A stretch of DNA of 64,000 nt from Devosia sp. (GTDB lineage Bacteria; Pseudomonadota; Alphaproteobacteria; Rhizobiales; Devosiaceae). Of this stretch, positions 18,552-27,435 are shown in pieces. Made by a program: the position numbers and the translations under genes. The notes beneath the pieces were generated by a model. It had not been told where the DNA came from and did not search any database. It worked only from the letters and a program-made list of their open reading frames with translations. The stretch lies in assembly GCF_024707125.1 (NCBI RefSeq), contig NZ_JANQAH010000011.1, positions 124,001 through 188,000 on the forward strand. Reading direction: 5' to 3'. Position 1 is the first letter of the stretch; the number at the start of each line of letters is the position of its first letter.

Positions 18552-20236
18552 CACTCGACACCATTCGCCAGCGCGCCACCATTGCGGTCGCGGCCCTCGC
18601 CCTCGCGCTGACCATCGCCACGATGGTCACCGAATGGCTGGTTCAGGGTAGCGATGGCCCGGCGACCCTCCTGGCGGGCTTCGGCATTGTCGCTCTCGCC
18701 GCGACCTATTTCATCAGCCGTCAGTCTGCCGCATTCCGGTATATGGCGGTGGCGGTGATGATGGGCGAAGTCATGGCCCTGCTGATCGCCGCGCGCGGCA
18801 CGACCTACCAGGTCGATCTTCACATGGTGTTCTTCGCCGCGCTGGCGGTTTGCGCCCTGCTGCACGATGCACGCGCCATTCTCCTCGGCGCCGCGGTCGT
18901 CGCCGTTCATCATCTGGGCCTGGGCATGACGCTCGATACGCTCGTCTTCTATGGCGGCGCCGGCATCGGGCGCATTCTGCTCCACGCCGTCGTCCTCATC
19001 GTCGAAGCGGCGGGCCTGATCTGGATGACGCTCAACACCCACAAGCTGCTGCATCTCTCCGAAGAGCGCTCCGAGCAGGCCCAGACCAGTGCCCGCGAAG
19101 CCGAACTCCTCGCCCAGGAGGTCGAAGACACCACCGCCGCGCATCGCTTCGAACGCGCACAGACGATGGAGCAGCTCTCCAAGGACTTCAACCGCGTGGT
19201 CAATGCCGCCATCGATGGCAATTTCTCGGATCGCATTTCGACGCGCTATGACGATCCGGCCCTCGCCAATCTCGCCGCCTCAATCAATCGCCTCGTCGAT
19301 ACGGTTGGTCACAGCATCGGGGAAACCGGCCGCGTCCTCTCCGGCCTCGCCCACTCGGATCTGACCATCCGCCTGTCCGGCACCTATCGCGGCGCCTTCG
19401 CCCAATTGCAGGGCGACACCAACGCCCTGGCCGAAAAGCTCGAAACGGTAATGAGCGCCCTGCGCCACGCCCTGATGGCCCTGCGCGGCGCCACGGGCGA
19501 AATTCTGTCGGGCGCACAGGACCTCTCCGAACGCACGACCCGCCAGGCCGCAACCCTTGAAGAAACCTCCGCCGCCATGGAGCAATTCTCCGGCACGCTT
19601 GCAGAAAACGCCGAACGCTCGCGCAACGCCGACAGCAATGCCCGCAGCGTTAGCCGCACCGCCCGCGATGGCGGCATGGTCATGGCCGATGCGACCGCCG
19701 CCATGACGCGGATCACCCAGTCCTCCGCCAAGATTTCCAACATCATCGGCCTCATCGACGACATCGCCTTCCAGACCAATCTGCTCGCCCTGAACGCTTC
19801 GGTGGAAGCGGCGCGCGCCGGCGAAGCGGGCAAGGGTTTTGCCGTCGTTGCCGTGGAAGTGCGGCGCCTCGCCCAGTCGGCCGCAGAAGCCTCGGCCGAC
19901 GTGAAGACCCTGATCGAACAGTCATCCAGCGAAATCGGCGTCGGTGCCAAGCTCGTCAACGAAGCTGCAGGCAAGCTCGGCGCCATCGTCCAGGCCGTCG
20001 ATGCCAATACCGCCCTGATGGAGGAAATTGCCCGCGACAGCGATAGCCAGGCCTCGGCGATTGAGGCCGTCGCCAGCGCCGTGCGCCAGCTCGACGAAAT
20101 GACCCAGCGCAACGCGACCCTGGTGGAAGAAACCAACCGCGCCATCGAGCAGACTGAAGCGCAGGCTAGCGACATCGAAAAAGCCGTGTCCGGCTTCAGG
20201 ATCACGGGCGACATCCGTCGCGCCCGCGCCGCCTAG
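18548..20236 (+). CDS. Methyl-accepting chemotaxis protein with a histidine-rich membrane sensor domain
   Basis: A 562-residue chemoreceptor. Residues 10-165 form about six membrane helices without a large periplasmic domain. Within them histidines occur at 92, 106, 121, 122 and 146 ([27 protein letters not shown]), a pattern seen in a family of bacterial membrane sensors and suggestive of heme or metal binding. A coiled-coil and HAMP-like linker follows (about 180-330). The signalling tip is [20 protein letters not shown] followed by [21 protein letters not shown]. The ATG at 18548 overlaps the upstream stop. No C-terminal CheR/CheB pentapeptide is visible and no che genes are nearby. Confidence 0.93.
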   Translation: MTLDTIRQRATIAVAALALALTIATMVTEWLVQGSDGPATLLAGFGIVALAATYFISRQSAAFRYMAVAVMMGEVMALLIAARGTTYQVDLHMVFFAALAVCALLHDARAILLGAAVVAVHHLGLGMTLDTLVFYGGAGIGRILLHAVVLIVEAAGLIWMTLNTHKLLHLSEERSEQAQTSAREAELLAQEVEDTTAAHRFERAQTMEQLSKDFNRVVNAAIDGNFSDRISTRYDDPALANLAASINRLVDTVGHSIGETGRVLSGLAHSDLTIRLSGTYRGAFAQLQGDTNALAEKLETVMSALRHALMALRGATGEILSGAQDLSERTTRQAATLEETSAAMEQFSGTLAENAERSRNADSNARSVSRTARDGGMVMADATAAMTRITQSSAKISNIIGLIDDIAFQTNLLALNASVEAARAGEAGKGFAVVAVEVRRLAQSAAEASADVKTLIEQSSSEIGVGAKLVNEAAGKLGAIVQAVDANTALMEEIARDSDSQASAIEAVASAVRQLDEMTQRNATLVEETNRAIEQTEAQASDIEKAVSGFRITGDIRRARAA

Positions 20237-20241
20237 CGAGG

Positions 20242-23200
20242 TCACGGAGACATCGGCCCCACCTCGAAACTCGATATCTGCTTGGACATCAACACGGCAT
20301 AGTCCGGGGTCAGCGGCCCGGCCGAACAAACCTGCGTTTCGGTGCCGCTCTCCCGGCACGCCGCGTTGAACGCAGCAATGGTGCTGCGCGTCAGGCGCCC
20401 ATCGAGCGCTCCCCCATAGCGATCGACCTTTTTCAATTGCTGTTGCAGCACATAGACATAGGCATTCTTGTTGCTCCAGAAGAGCATCTGCACCGCCTGC
20501 GAAACATCGCCCGCGCCGAGCTTGCCAAAGCTCTCTCCCACCCGCTGCATCGCATCCGGCGTCGGCGGCCCAGCGGCATAAAGAGCCATGCTTTCAAAGG
20601 TCGCCGCCTCGGGCGGTAGCAGATCGCCATATTGGTCAAGCGACGCCCTGGCCTTGGCAATGGACGGAGATAGCCCCCCTCCGCCCGACCGATAGAGTTG
20701 CAGCAAAAGCCGCAAGGCCGCAGGATTTTCGCTCCGAACCTCTGCCAGAAGCCGCTCTTCCGCCGCCTCGCCGCCCTCGGCCCCGGCCAATCCCATCATT
20801 TCCAAACGCGCCATTTCAACCGCCGCGCCAGGCACACCCTCCGCCACCGCCCCGCGAACCAGCGCCAGCCCTTCGTCCTGATACTTGGCGGCTAGCGGCC
20901 CCGAAGCGAGCAGCCCTCCAAACCGGAAGCTGGCGCTGGCATCACCAAGTTGAACAGCCCGCTCAAAGTAATCCCGCGCCTTCTGATAGTCCGGTTGGCC
21001 ATAGCGACCATCGGCATAGTACCCGCCAAGGATGCCGTTGGCCCAGGCACTGTCTTGCGCGGCATCACCCAGCAGCGCCAATGAGCGCACCAAATCCTTG
21101 GCAACACCCCGCCCCTCGAAATGCATCAGCGCCAGCTGAATTCTGGCAAGGTCGTCGCCGTCGCCAACCGCCTTTTCGAAGAACGCCGCGGCCTTGGCCG
21201 GGTCCGGCCGCAGCGCCCCCGCACCATTGAGATAGAGCAGCCCCAGTTTCACCGCACCTGCGCCAATGCCCTGGTCGAGCGCGCTCTTATAGTAGTCCCT
21301 CGCCGCCATGGCATCGACGTCAACAGCACCGCCCTGCGTCAGCGCATCCCCAAGCTGGATTTTCGCCCAGCCATCCCCCGCCTCGGCAACTTCGCGCAGC
21401 AATTTGAGCCCGCGCTGAGGGTCTGCCGGTCCCACCTCGCCGGCCAGCAACATCAATCCCAGCTTGTTCTTGGCCCCCAATTCCCCCAGCGCCGCGGCCC
21501 GCTCATAGTAGTCCCGCCCCAGCGCCGAATCTGGCTCAACCGGCTCCGCCCCCTTCACATAGAGATCGCCCAGCATCGCCAGCGCAGCCGGATTCTCCTC
21601 TTCCGCCAGCGGTTCGAGCAGCGTCCGAACCCTCGCGCCATCCTTCGGCAGCACCCGCCCTTCGAGCAGCAGCGCGGCAAGGCTGGTCGTGCCCCAGACA
21701 TCGTGTTCCCCGGCCGCCGCCCCAAGCAGCAGAACACCCTCATCAATCTCCGCCCTGACCTCGGATTTGAGCAGCATCTGCGCCAGGGTCACGCGCGAAG
21801 CATTGTCCCCCATTTCGGCCGCCTGCTCGAGATAGGTCCGCGCCATAACCGGGTCCGGCTCAACCGCGCCCACCCCGTCCCTGTAGCTGATCCCCAGTCG
21901 AAAGAGACCCGCCGCACTACCGAGATCGGCCGCCTTCTTGAACATGGCAATCGCCTTGTCCCCATCCACCAGAACGACATCGCCATTGGCCAACATCGCA
22001 CCCACATCGATCGCAAGCCACGGATCAGTCGACGCCGACACCGCCTTGTCCAGCAGCCCCAACCCCTTCGAAACATCCTGTTTCGCGCCCTGCCCGCGCA
22101 CCAGCATGAAGCCGAGACGGCTCACCGCCTGCGCCTCGCCCTGTTCAAAAGCCGCTTCAACCAACGCAAAAGCGCGGCCCGGGTCCGCCGCGACACTCCC
22201 CGCCCCCTTGAGATAGATGTCGCTCAACGCAACCCGCGCCGCCGGATTGCCCTCTTCAGCCAGCGGCGTCAGCAAATCCACCGCGCGTCGAGCGTCCTGA
22301 GGGACCTTGTCCCCGCGAACCAGCAAGTCCGCCAGGATCGTCGCCGGCCACGCCTCCCCCCGCGCCGCGCCAGCATCGAGCAGCCCCACCGCCCGATCGA
22401 CCGAAGCCTCGTTACCGTCCTCCAACAGCAGCAGTGCAAGATTGATGTTGGCAAAGCTGTCACCCTTTGCCACCGCTGCCTCCCAGAATCCCCGCGATTT
22501 CGCCCGATCCGCCGCCGCGGCTCCCAGCCCGCTCTCATACGCCTGCGCCAGCCGGGTCATCGCCGCCGCATTGCCACTCGCCGCCGCTTCCTCAAAATAG
22601 GCTATGGCCTTTTCCGCCGGCTCGGCCAGGCCCTTGGCATAGAGATCGCCCAGCGTGATGAGCACCCAGGGATCGCCACCCTTGCTAACCTCCTCCAGAA
22701 GGCCAACCGCCCGGCCGATATCGCGTGCAACACCCTCTCCGTCGATCAACAGCGAGGCCAACTGGAACTTGCCCCAAGAATCGCCGGTAGCCGCCGCCCG
22801 TTCAAAATACTCTGCCGCCAGTGGCACATCCCTCGGCGCCTTGTTCGCACCGGCGAGGTACAGCTCCCCCAGCCCCGTCAGCGCGCCCGCATTGCCCGCC
22901 TCGGCCAGCGGCTCGAGCAACGCCACCACCTTGGTACCATCCTGCTCCACCACCTCTCCCTGCCGATAGAGATTGGCGAGCAGGATAGCGGCCCAGGCAT
23001 CCCCCCGCTCCGCCACTCCAGAAAGCAACCGCACCGCCCGCTCCGCGCTGCCCGGCGTTCCTGCCTTGAGCAGCGCCTGGGCCAGTTCCACCTTGGCCGT
23101 CGGGTCACCCTGCGCCGATGCAGTTTCGAGCGCAGCAAGAACACAACTGGGCGCAGAAAGAGTCACCTCGCAGACCTCCTCTCCCGCAACCGCCACGACC

Positions 23201-23244
23201 GGGTTGATCACGCACAAGGCGAACAGAATGGGCAGGTGGCGCAT
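20242..23244 (-). CDS. Large exported Sel1-repeat protein (1000 aa)
   Basis: A 1000-residue protein with a signal peptide (MRHLPILFALCVINPVVAVAGE) followed by Sel1-type alpha/alpha repeats over most of its length. Recurrent units read roughly A..YFE.AA..G...A...LG.LY..G, for example ARDYYKSALDQGIGAGAVKLG. The last 120 residues leave the repeat pattern (MLFWSNKNAYVYVLQQQLKKVDRYGGALDGRLT), where RLT-STIAAFN resembles a peptidoglycan-binding fold (weak). GGAGA precedes the ATG at 23244. Sel1 proteins are scaffolds; ExoR (rhizobial exopolysaccharide control) and AlgK (alginate export) are exported examples. Its place at the edge of an exo locus makes a role in polysaccharide control or export possible, not shown. 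Confidence 0.85.
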   Translation of the reverse strand: MRHLPILFALCVINPVVAVAGEEVCEVTLSAPSCVLAALETASAQGDPTAKVELAQALLKAGTPGSAERAVRLLSGVAERGDAWAAILLANLYRQGEVVEQDGTKVVALLEPLAEAGNAGALTGLGELYLAGANKAPRDVPLAAEYFERAAATGDSWGKFQLASLLIDGEGVARDIGRAVGLLEEVSKGGDPWVLITLGDLYAKGLAEPAEKAIAYFEEAAASGNAAAMTRLAQAYESGLGAAAADRAKSRGFWEAAVAKGDSFANINLALLLLEDGNEASVDRAVGLLDAGAARGEAWPATILADLLVRGDKVPQDARRAVDLLTPLAEEGNPAARVALSDIYLKGAGSVAADPGRAFALVEAAFEQGEAQAVSRLGFMLVRGQGAKQDVSKGLGLLDKAVSASTDPWLAIDVGAMLANGDVVLVDGDKAIAMFKKAADLGSAAGLFRLGISYRDGVGAVEPDPVMARTYLEQAAEMGDNASRVTLAQMLLKSEVRAEIDEGVLLLGAAAGEHDVWGTTSLAALLLEGRVLPKDGARVRTLLEPLAEEENPAALAMLGDLYVKGAEPVEPDSALGRDYYERAAALGELGAKNKLGLMLLAGEVGPADPQRGLKLLREVAEAGDGWAKIQLGDALTQGGAVDVDAMAARDYYKSALDQGIGAGAVKLGLLYLNGAGALRPDPAKAAAFFEKAVGDGDDLARIQLALMHFEGRGVAKDLVRSLALLGDAAQDSAWANGILGGYYADGRYGQPDYQKARDYFERAVQLGDASASFRFGGLLASGPLAAKYQDEGLALVRGAVAEGVPGAAVEMARLEMMGLAGAEGGEAAEERLLAEVRSENPAALRLLLQLYRSGGGGLSPSIAKARASLDQYGDLLPPEAATFESMALYAAGPPTPDAMQRVGESFGKLGAGDVSQAVQMLFWSNKNAYVYVLQQQLKKVDRYGGALDGRLTRSTIAAFNAACRESGTETQVCSAGPLTPDYAVLMSKQISSFEVGPMSP

Positions 23245-23580
23245 GGCGGTCTCCGAGCAGAGTAAACCAGCAGGATCGCCGCCTCGGTGCCTTTGGCATT
23301 GATGAGCGTCAAAATCCGCTCATCACAAATTAAACGCTGCCACTATGCGCATGCCCCTCTTGCTGCGCCGGCATGGAACGAGAAACGCCGCATGCTATTG
23401 TCACGTCAGGCATTCTTGCGGCCGCGGCGGGGCATGGCGCATAGGGGAAGGCCATTCGGCCACCAAATCTCCCAGCTTTTGACATATCTCGTTGCCCAGT
23501 GGCCCAGAGGTTGCCGTGGTTTTCGTGTCTTGGTAACGCGCCCGTGATTGGGCTCGCGCAATGAACTAAGAGGCTGAAGC
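23245..23580. other. 336-base intergenic region
   Basis: This gap separates the divergent Sel1-repeat and zinc-finger genes. Short open frames are present but lack domains or ribosome sites. It should hold both promoters; no convincing promoter, hairpin or repeat was identified by eye. Confidence 0.5.
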
Positions 23581-24294
23581 ATGCCGATGTCCCGATTTCG
23601 CTACACGCTGAACGAGGCCGTGGGCGATCCCAAGGCCTGGTCCTTCACCTGGGCGATAACGGATGACGTAACCCTCAGCAGCATCTGCGGCTTTTGTGGT
23701 CAGACGCACCAGCGCCTCACCTACGAAGTCGCCCGCGGCGACGACATACTCTGGATCTGTCAGCGCTGCGTCGGCCGCTATCCGGTGGGCGGCGTCATCG
23801 ACGGAGATCGTTTCGATATCCCCTCGGTTCGGGCCTATATCCATGGCCTCACCGCCCGCCAAAAACAGCGCACCTGCCAGGAAGCCATCCGCAAGGTGCA
23901 AGCAGCCCTGCCCGAACTGCAACTGGGCGAAATCATCGTCTACTTCGAACGCAACCTGCAATTGTCCCCACAACCGGCGGCCGTTCTCTTCGCCGGCATG
24001 GCCCAGCTGGACGAGCCCATCGACCCGCGCATTTTCGAAGTTCAGACCCGCAGTATCGCCCATCAGGACGAGTTCGGCAGCCTCGATGAAAGTCAGCGCG
24101 CCGTGATCTGGCCCGCCCTCACGCCCCAGCAAAGGCGCAGGCTCGCCTCGCTCGGCTACGCCCCCGGCGGTATCAAAACCCGTCGCGCCCGCGCCACCGA
24201 TCGCCGCGAGTTGCCCGCCCCCCGCATGCCTGCCTTGAGCGAGCCGGCAATACTCGATCTCCGCCCGGAACGATCAGAAAAATCAACGGCTTGA
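23581..24294 (+). CDS. Protein with ClpX-like zinc finger, function unknown
   Basis: A 237-residue soluble protein. Residues 36-63 contain C-x2-C and C-x2-C pairs (CGFCGQTHQRLTYEV, WICQRCVG) arranged like the N-terminal zinc-binding domain of ClpX. No AAA+ Walker motifs follow, so it is not ClpX. The middle (TARQKQRTCQEAIRKVQAALPELQLGEIIVYFERN) looks helical and the C-terminus is Arg/Pro-rich and probably disordered. The start could be the ATG at 23581 or the one at 23587. It lies upstream of exoF on the same strand, but a 107-base gap argues against tight coupling. Protein-protein or DNA contacts through the zinc finger are possible. Confidence 0.65.
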   Translation: MPMSRFRYTLNEAVGDPKAWSFTWAITDDVTLSSICGFCGQTHQRLTYEVARGDDILWICQRCVGRYPVGGVIDGDRFDIPSVRAYIHGLTARQKQRTCQEAIRKVQAALPELQLGEIIVYFERNLQLSPQPAAVLFAGMAQLDEPIDPRIFEVQTRSIAHQDEFGSLDESQRAVIWPALTPQQRRRLASLGYAPGGIKTRRARATDRRELPAPRMPALSEPAILDLRPERSEKSTA

Positions 24295-24401
24295 CCCTCT
24301 CGTCAGCCGCATGAGCCCCGATTGTCCCGAAGTCCTGCCCCATTGCGGGCATGATCAATCGCGACGATCCTCATCCCACGAATAGAAGCAAGGATGGGGA
24401 C

Positions 24402-25631
24402 ATGATCTTCGCCCCCGACTGGACTTACTCTGCCGCGCGCCGCGTCTCCGTATGCCTTCTGGCGCTCGCAGCGTCAGGCGCGGCGCAGGCCGCCGAACCC
24501 TACATCCTGGGCATTTCGGACAAGCTGGCCATCAAGGTAGTCCAATGGAAAGCCGCCGATTCCACCTTCGAGGAATGGACCGCGCTTGGCGGCGATTACA
24601 TCGTCGGCGCCGACGGCAATGTGAATTTCCCCATGGTCGGCCCAACTGAGAGCCTCGGCAAGACCAGCACCGAGCTGGCCGCCAATCTCGGCACCGCCCT
24701 GCAACAGTCCCTTGGCCTGCCAACCGCACCTTCAGTCACCGTAGAGGTCTCCACTTACGGCCCCATCTACGTCTCGGGCGACGTCGGCTCACCCGGCGAA
24801 TACCCGTTCGCCCCCAACCTGACTGTAGTGAAGGCCTTGGCCCTCGCCGGCGGCGAACGCCGCAGCGCTGAAGCCGTGGCCCGCCCCGAAAAGGAAATGC
24901 TCAGCACATCCGGCGCGCTCGACGTTCTCGAAGACGAATATGCCCGCCTCCTCATCCGCCGCGCCCGGCTAGACGCGGAACTGGCCAATCAGGAACAGAT
25001 CCCCGTCCCTCCAGAGCTCGAAGGCCATCCCGATCTCCAATCGCTCCTTGCCGCCGAGACCGCGATCCTTGAGGCCCAGAAGCGGCAGGCCGAAGCTCAG
25101 TCGACCTCCCTCACCGACGAAGTCGGCCTCCTCACGACCCAGATCACCGCCTTCAACCAGAAGCAGACCAGCGCCGAGAGCCAGCTCGAAACCGCCCGCG
25201 ACCAGCTCGAAAAGATCACCGCCCTTTCCGACGATGGCCTCGCTCTCTCCTCGCGTGTGACCTCGCTCCAGACCAATGTGGCCGATCTTGAATCCCGCTT
25301 GCTCGATACCGAAACCGCGACCCTCCAGGCCCAGCAGGCCATCGCCACGGCCAATCGCGAACAGGCCCGCCTGACCGATCAGCGCATTTCCGATCTCACA
25401 CTCGAGCGCCAAACCGTCGACGGTCAGATCAGCGCTCTTGCCCTGAAAATCTCGACGCAAAAGGGCCTCGTCCAGGAGGCTGTGCTCTACACCGGCGTCT
25501 CCGCATCAAGCGAAACCGCCCCCTCCTATAGCTACGCCATCATCCGCGACGGCGCCGAAATCCCCGCCGAGATCGGCACCCCGCTCATCTCCGGCGACGT
25601 CGTCATCGCCCGCCTGGCCTTCGCACAGTGA
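24402..25631 (+). CDS. exoF: Polysaccharide export protein, ExoF/Wza type
   Basis: Outer-membrane-directed export component of the exopolysaccharide locus (409 residues). A signal sequence ends at SGAAQAAEP. Then comes the polysaccharide export domain (YILGISDKLAIKVVQWK, YIVGADGNVNFPMVG) and a SLBB-like domain (GPIYVSGDVGSPGEYPFAPNLTVVKALALAGG). Residues about 180-390 form a long coiled coil. This layout matches ExoF of succinoglycan systems. The ATG at 24402 with AGGATGGGG upstream is used; the open frame extends to 24351 without signal-peptide sense. exoK follows after 10 bases, then exoV, giving an exoF-exoK-exoV operon. Confidence 0.9.
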   Translation: MIFAPDWTYSAARRVSVCLLALAASGAAQAAEPYILGISDKLAIKVVQWKAADSTFEEWTALGGDYIVGADGNVNFPMVGPTESLGKTSTELAANLGTALQQSLGLPTAPSVTVEVSTYGPIYVSGDVGSPGEYPFAPNLTVVKALALAGGERRSAEAVARPEKEMLSTSGALDVLEDEYARLLIRRARLDAELANQEQIPVPPELEGHPDLQSLLAAETAILEAQKRQAEAQSTSLTDEVGLLTTQITAFNQKQTSAESQLETARDQLEKITALSDDGLALSSRVTSLQTNVADLESRLLDTETATLQAQQAIATANREQARLTDQRISDLTLERQTVDGQISALALKISTQKGLVQEAVLYTGVSASSETAPSYSYAIIRDGAEIPAEIGTPLISGDVVIARLAFAQ

Positions 25632-25641
25632 GGATTTTGAG

Positions 25642-26412
25642 ATGAAGCAAACGCTTGGACTTCTCGCCCTTCTGGCAGCCGGCCTCGCCACTCCGGCCCT
25701 TGCCCAGGAAGCCTTCTTCGATGGCTTCGACACGCTCGACCAGTCTCGCTGGTACGTCGCCGATGGCTGGGCCAATGGCGCTCACCAGAACTGCACCTGG
25801 TCCACCGATCAGGTCACCGCTTCAGGCGGCATGCTCCGCGTCGGCTTCTCGCCCCAGCCCAAAGGCGACCGCCAATATCGCTGCGGCGAACTTCAAACCC
25901 GCAAAGCATACGGCTTCGGCACCTACGAAACCCGCCTGAAAACCCCGTCCGGCTCAGGCCTCAACGCCGCCTTCTTCACCTATATCGGCCCGCAACAGGG
26001 CAAGCCGCACGACGAGATCGACTTCGAAATCCTCACCCGCGACACCGGCCACGTCGACACGACCACTTTCGTCAACGGCAAGAGCGGCGATGGCGAAATC
26101 GGCAGCGGCCAGTCCCACGCCCTCCCGTATCCCTCCGACAGCGACTTCGTCACCTTCGCCTTCACCTGGGAGCCGGACCAGTTGCGCTACTACATCAATG
26201 GCCAGCTCGTCCGCACCATGGACGACCCCAAGACCATCCCGAGCAATCCCCAGCGTGTCTTCTTCAGCCTCTGGGGCACGGACACCCTGACCGACTGGAT
26301 GGGCCAGTTCACCCCGGTGACCGCCCCCATCGCCATGGAGGTCGACTGGGTCGCCTTCACGCCGCTCGACCAAGAGTGCGCATTCGAACAATCCATCCTC
26401 TGCCAGGACTGA
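25642..26412 (+). CDS. exoK: Exported GH16 endo-beta-glucanase, ExoK-like
   Basis: A 256-residue secreted glycoside hydrolase of family 16. The signal peptide ends ATPALAQE. The catalytic motif is PHDEIDFEIL, the GH16 E-I-D-x-E pattern with nucleophile and acid/base glutamates. Flanking W-rich strands (SRWYVADGW, FTFAFTWEPDQLRYYING) are family-typical. ExoK of rhizobia trims nascent succinoglycan to lower-mass forms outside the cell. GAGGATTTTGAG precedes the ATG. It is flanked by exoF and exoV. Confidence 0.9.
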   Translation: MKQTLGLLALLAAGLATPALAQEAFFDGFDTLDQSRWYVADGWANGAHQNCTWSTDQVTASGGMLRVGFSPQPKGDRQYRCGELQTRKAYGFGTYETRLKTPSGSGLNAAFFTYIGPQQGKPHDEIDFEILTRDTGHVDTTTFVNGKSGDGEIGSGQSHALPYPSDSDFVTFAFTWEPDQLRYYINGQLVRTMDDPKTIPSNPQRVFFSLWGTDTLTDWMGQFTPVTAPIAMEVDWVAFTPLDQECAFEQSILCQD

Positions 26413-26425
26413 AAAGGACTTCTCG

Positions 26426-27319
26426 ATGAAGCTGGTATTCTTCCGCGGCCACGTGCCCAATTTCGGCGATGAGTTGAACCTCCACGTCTGGCCCGCGCTC
26501 CTGCCCAAGGGCTTTCTCGACGAAGACGAAAGCGAGCTTTTTGTCGGCATCGGCTCCATCATCGGCGATCACCTCCCCGAAAAGTCGCGTAAGTTCGTCA
26601 TGGGCTCCGGCTATGCCGGCTATATGGGGCTGCCCGATGTCAACGATGGCACCTGGGACATCCGCTTCGTCCGCGGCCCCAACACCGCAAAAACCCTCGG
26701 CATCGACCCCAAACTCTCGATCTGCGACAGCGCCATCCTCCTCCGCGCCATGGACCTGCCGCCCCCCGACGACAGCGTCAACATCGCCTTCATGCCCCAT
26801 TATGAAAGCCTCGAACGCGGCGACTGGGCCGAAGCCTGCCGCATGGCCGGGATGACGCTGATCGACGCGACCGCGCCAGTAGACACCGTCCTCAGCCAGA
26901 TCCGCGGCGCCCGCCTCCTCATCACCGAAGCCATGCACGGCGCCATCGTCGCCGATGCCCTGCGCACCCCCTGGATCGGCGCCCGCCCCATCTATGGCGG
27001 CCACCACAAGAAATGGCTCGACTGGGCCGGCGCCCTCAACCTTGACGTCCGCCTCAACGAACTCAAACCCACCAGCGTCCTTGAATACTACATCGGCCGT
27101 ACCGGCCGCGGCGGTCGCCTCGGCAAGGTCGGCCAATTCAACGCCTCCCCCCTCGCCGCCATCCCCAACCGCATCTTCACCAGCATCGCCGCCAAGCACC
27201 TGCAGCAAATGGCCCGCCTCGAGCCCCAGCTCAGCAGCGACGCAAAGATCGTCGAAGTCACCGAAAAGGCCCAGGCTGCCGTCGACAACTTCGTCCGCAG
27301 CCGCGTAGCGGTGAGCTAA
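26426..27319 (+). CDS. exoV: Polysaccharide pyruvyl transferase, ExoV-like
   Basis: A 297-residue cytoplasmic enzyme predicted to add a pyruvyl ketal from phosphoenolpyruvate to the terminal sugar of the lipid-linked repeat unit. It begins MKLVFFRGHVPNFGDELN, typical of ExoV, and contains RGPNTAKTLGI, MPHYESL and ITEAMHGAIVADALR, the conserved C-terminal core of pyruvyl transferases. AAAGGA precedes the ATG, 13 bases after exoK. It is the last gene of the exoF-exoK-exoV run and is followed by a long palindrome. Confidence 0.92.
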   Translation: MKLVFFRGHVPNFGDELNLHVWPALLPKGFLDEDESELFVGIGSIIGDHLPEKSRKFVMGSGYAGYMGLPDVNDGTWDIRFVRGPNTAKTLGIDPKLSICDSAILLRAMDLPPPDDSVNIAFMPHYESLERGDWAEACRMAGMTLIDATAPVDTVLSQIRGARLLITEAMHGAIVADALRTPWIGARPIYGGHHKKWLDWAGALNLDVRLNELKPTSVLEYYIGRTGRGGRLGKVGQFNASPLAAIPNRIFTSIAAKHLQQMARLEPQLSSDAKIVEVTEKAQAAVDNFVRSRVAVS

Positions 27320-27339
27320 CGCTCCAACCAACCACGATT

Positions 27340-27407
27340 GTCACCCCGGCGAAGGCCGGGGCCCATCTTGAGATCTCAGGATAGGCCCCGGCCTTCGCCG
27401 GGGTGAC
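27340..27407. repeat. Long palindromic repeat / bidirectional terminator after exoV
   Basis: Two 24-base arms (27340-27363 and 27384-27407) are exact inverted copies around a 20-base loop, starting with GTCACCCCGGCGAAGGCCGG. It lies between convergent exoV and the flippase gene, where it can stop transcription both ways. It is similar in outline to palindromes at 35486 and 48568 (GTCA-YYCC-GCGAA core), so it belongs to a dispersed palindrome family. Confidence 0.8.
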
Positions 27408-27435
27408 ATTCTGTTATGTCGAGAAGCGTCAGGGC

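Noticed and set aside
20242..23244. Direct repeats that could look like a CRISPR or tandem DNA array
   Set aside because: The periodicity is at protein level (Sel1 units) with diverged DNA; no identical repeats with unique spacers.
21121..23265. 714-codon plus-strand frame opposite the Sel1 gene
   Set aside because: Antisense to a well-supported gene with signal peptide and repeats; Arg-rich and repetitive only because the Sel1 gene is.
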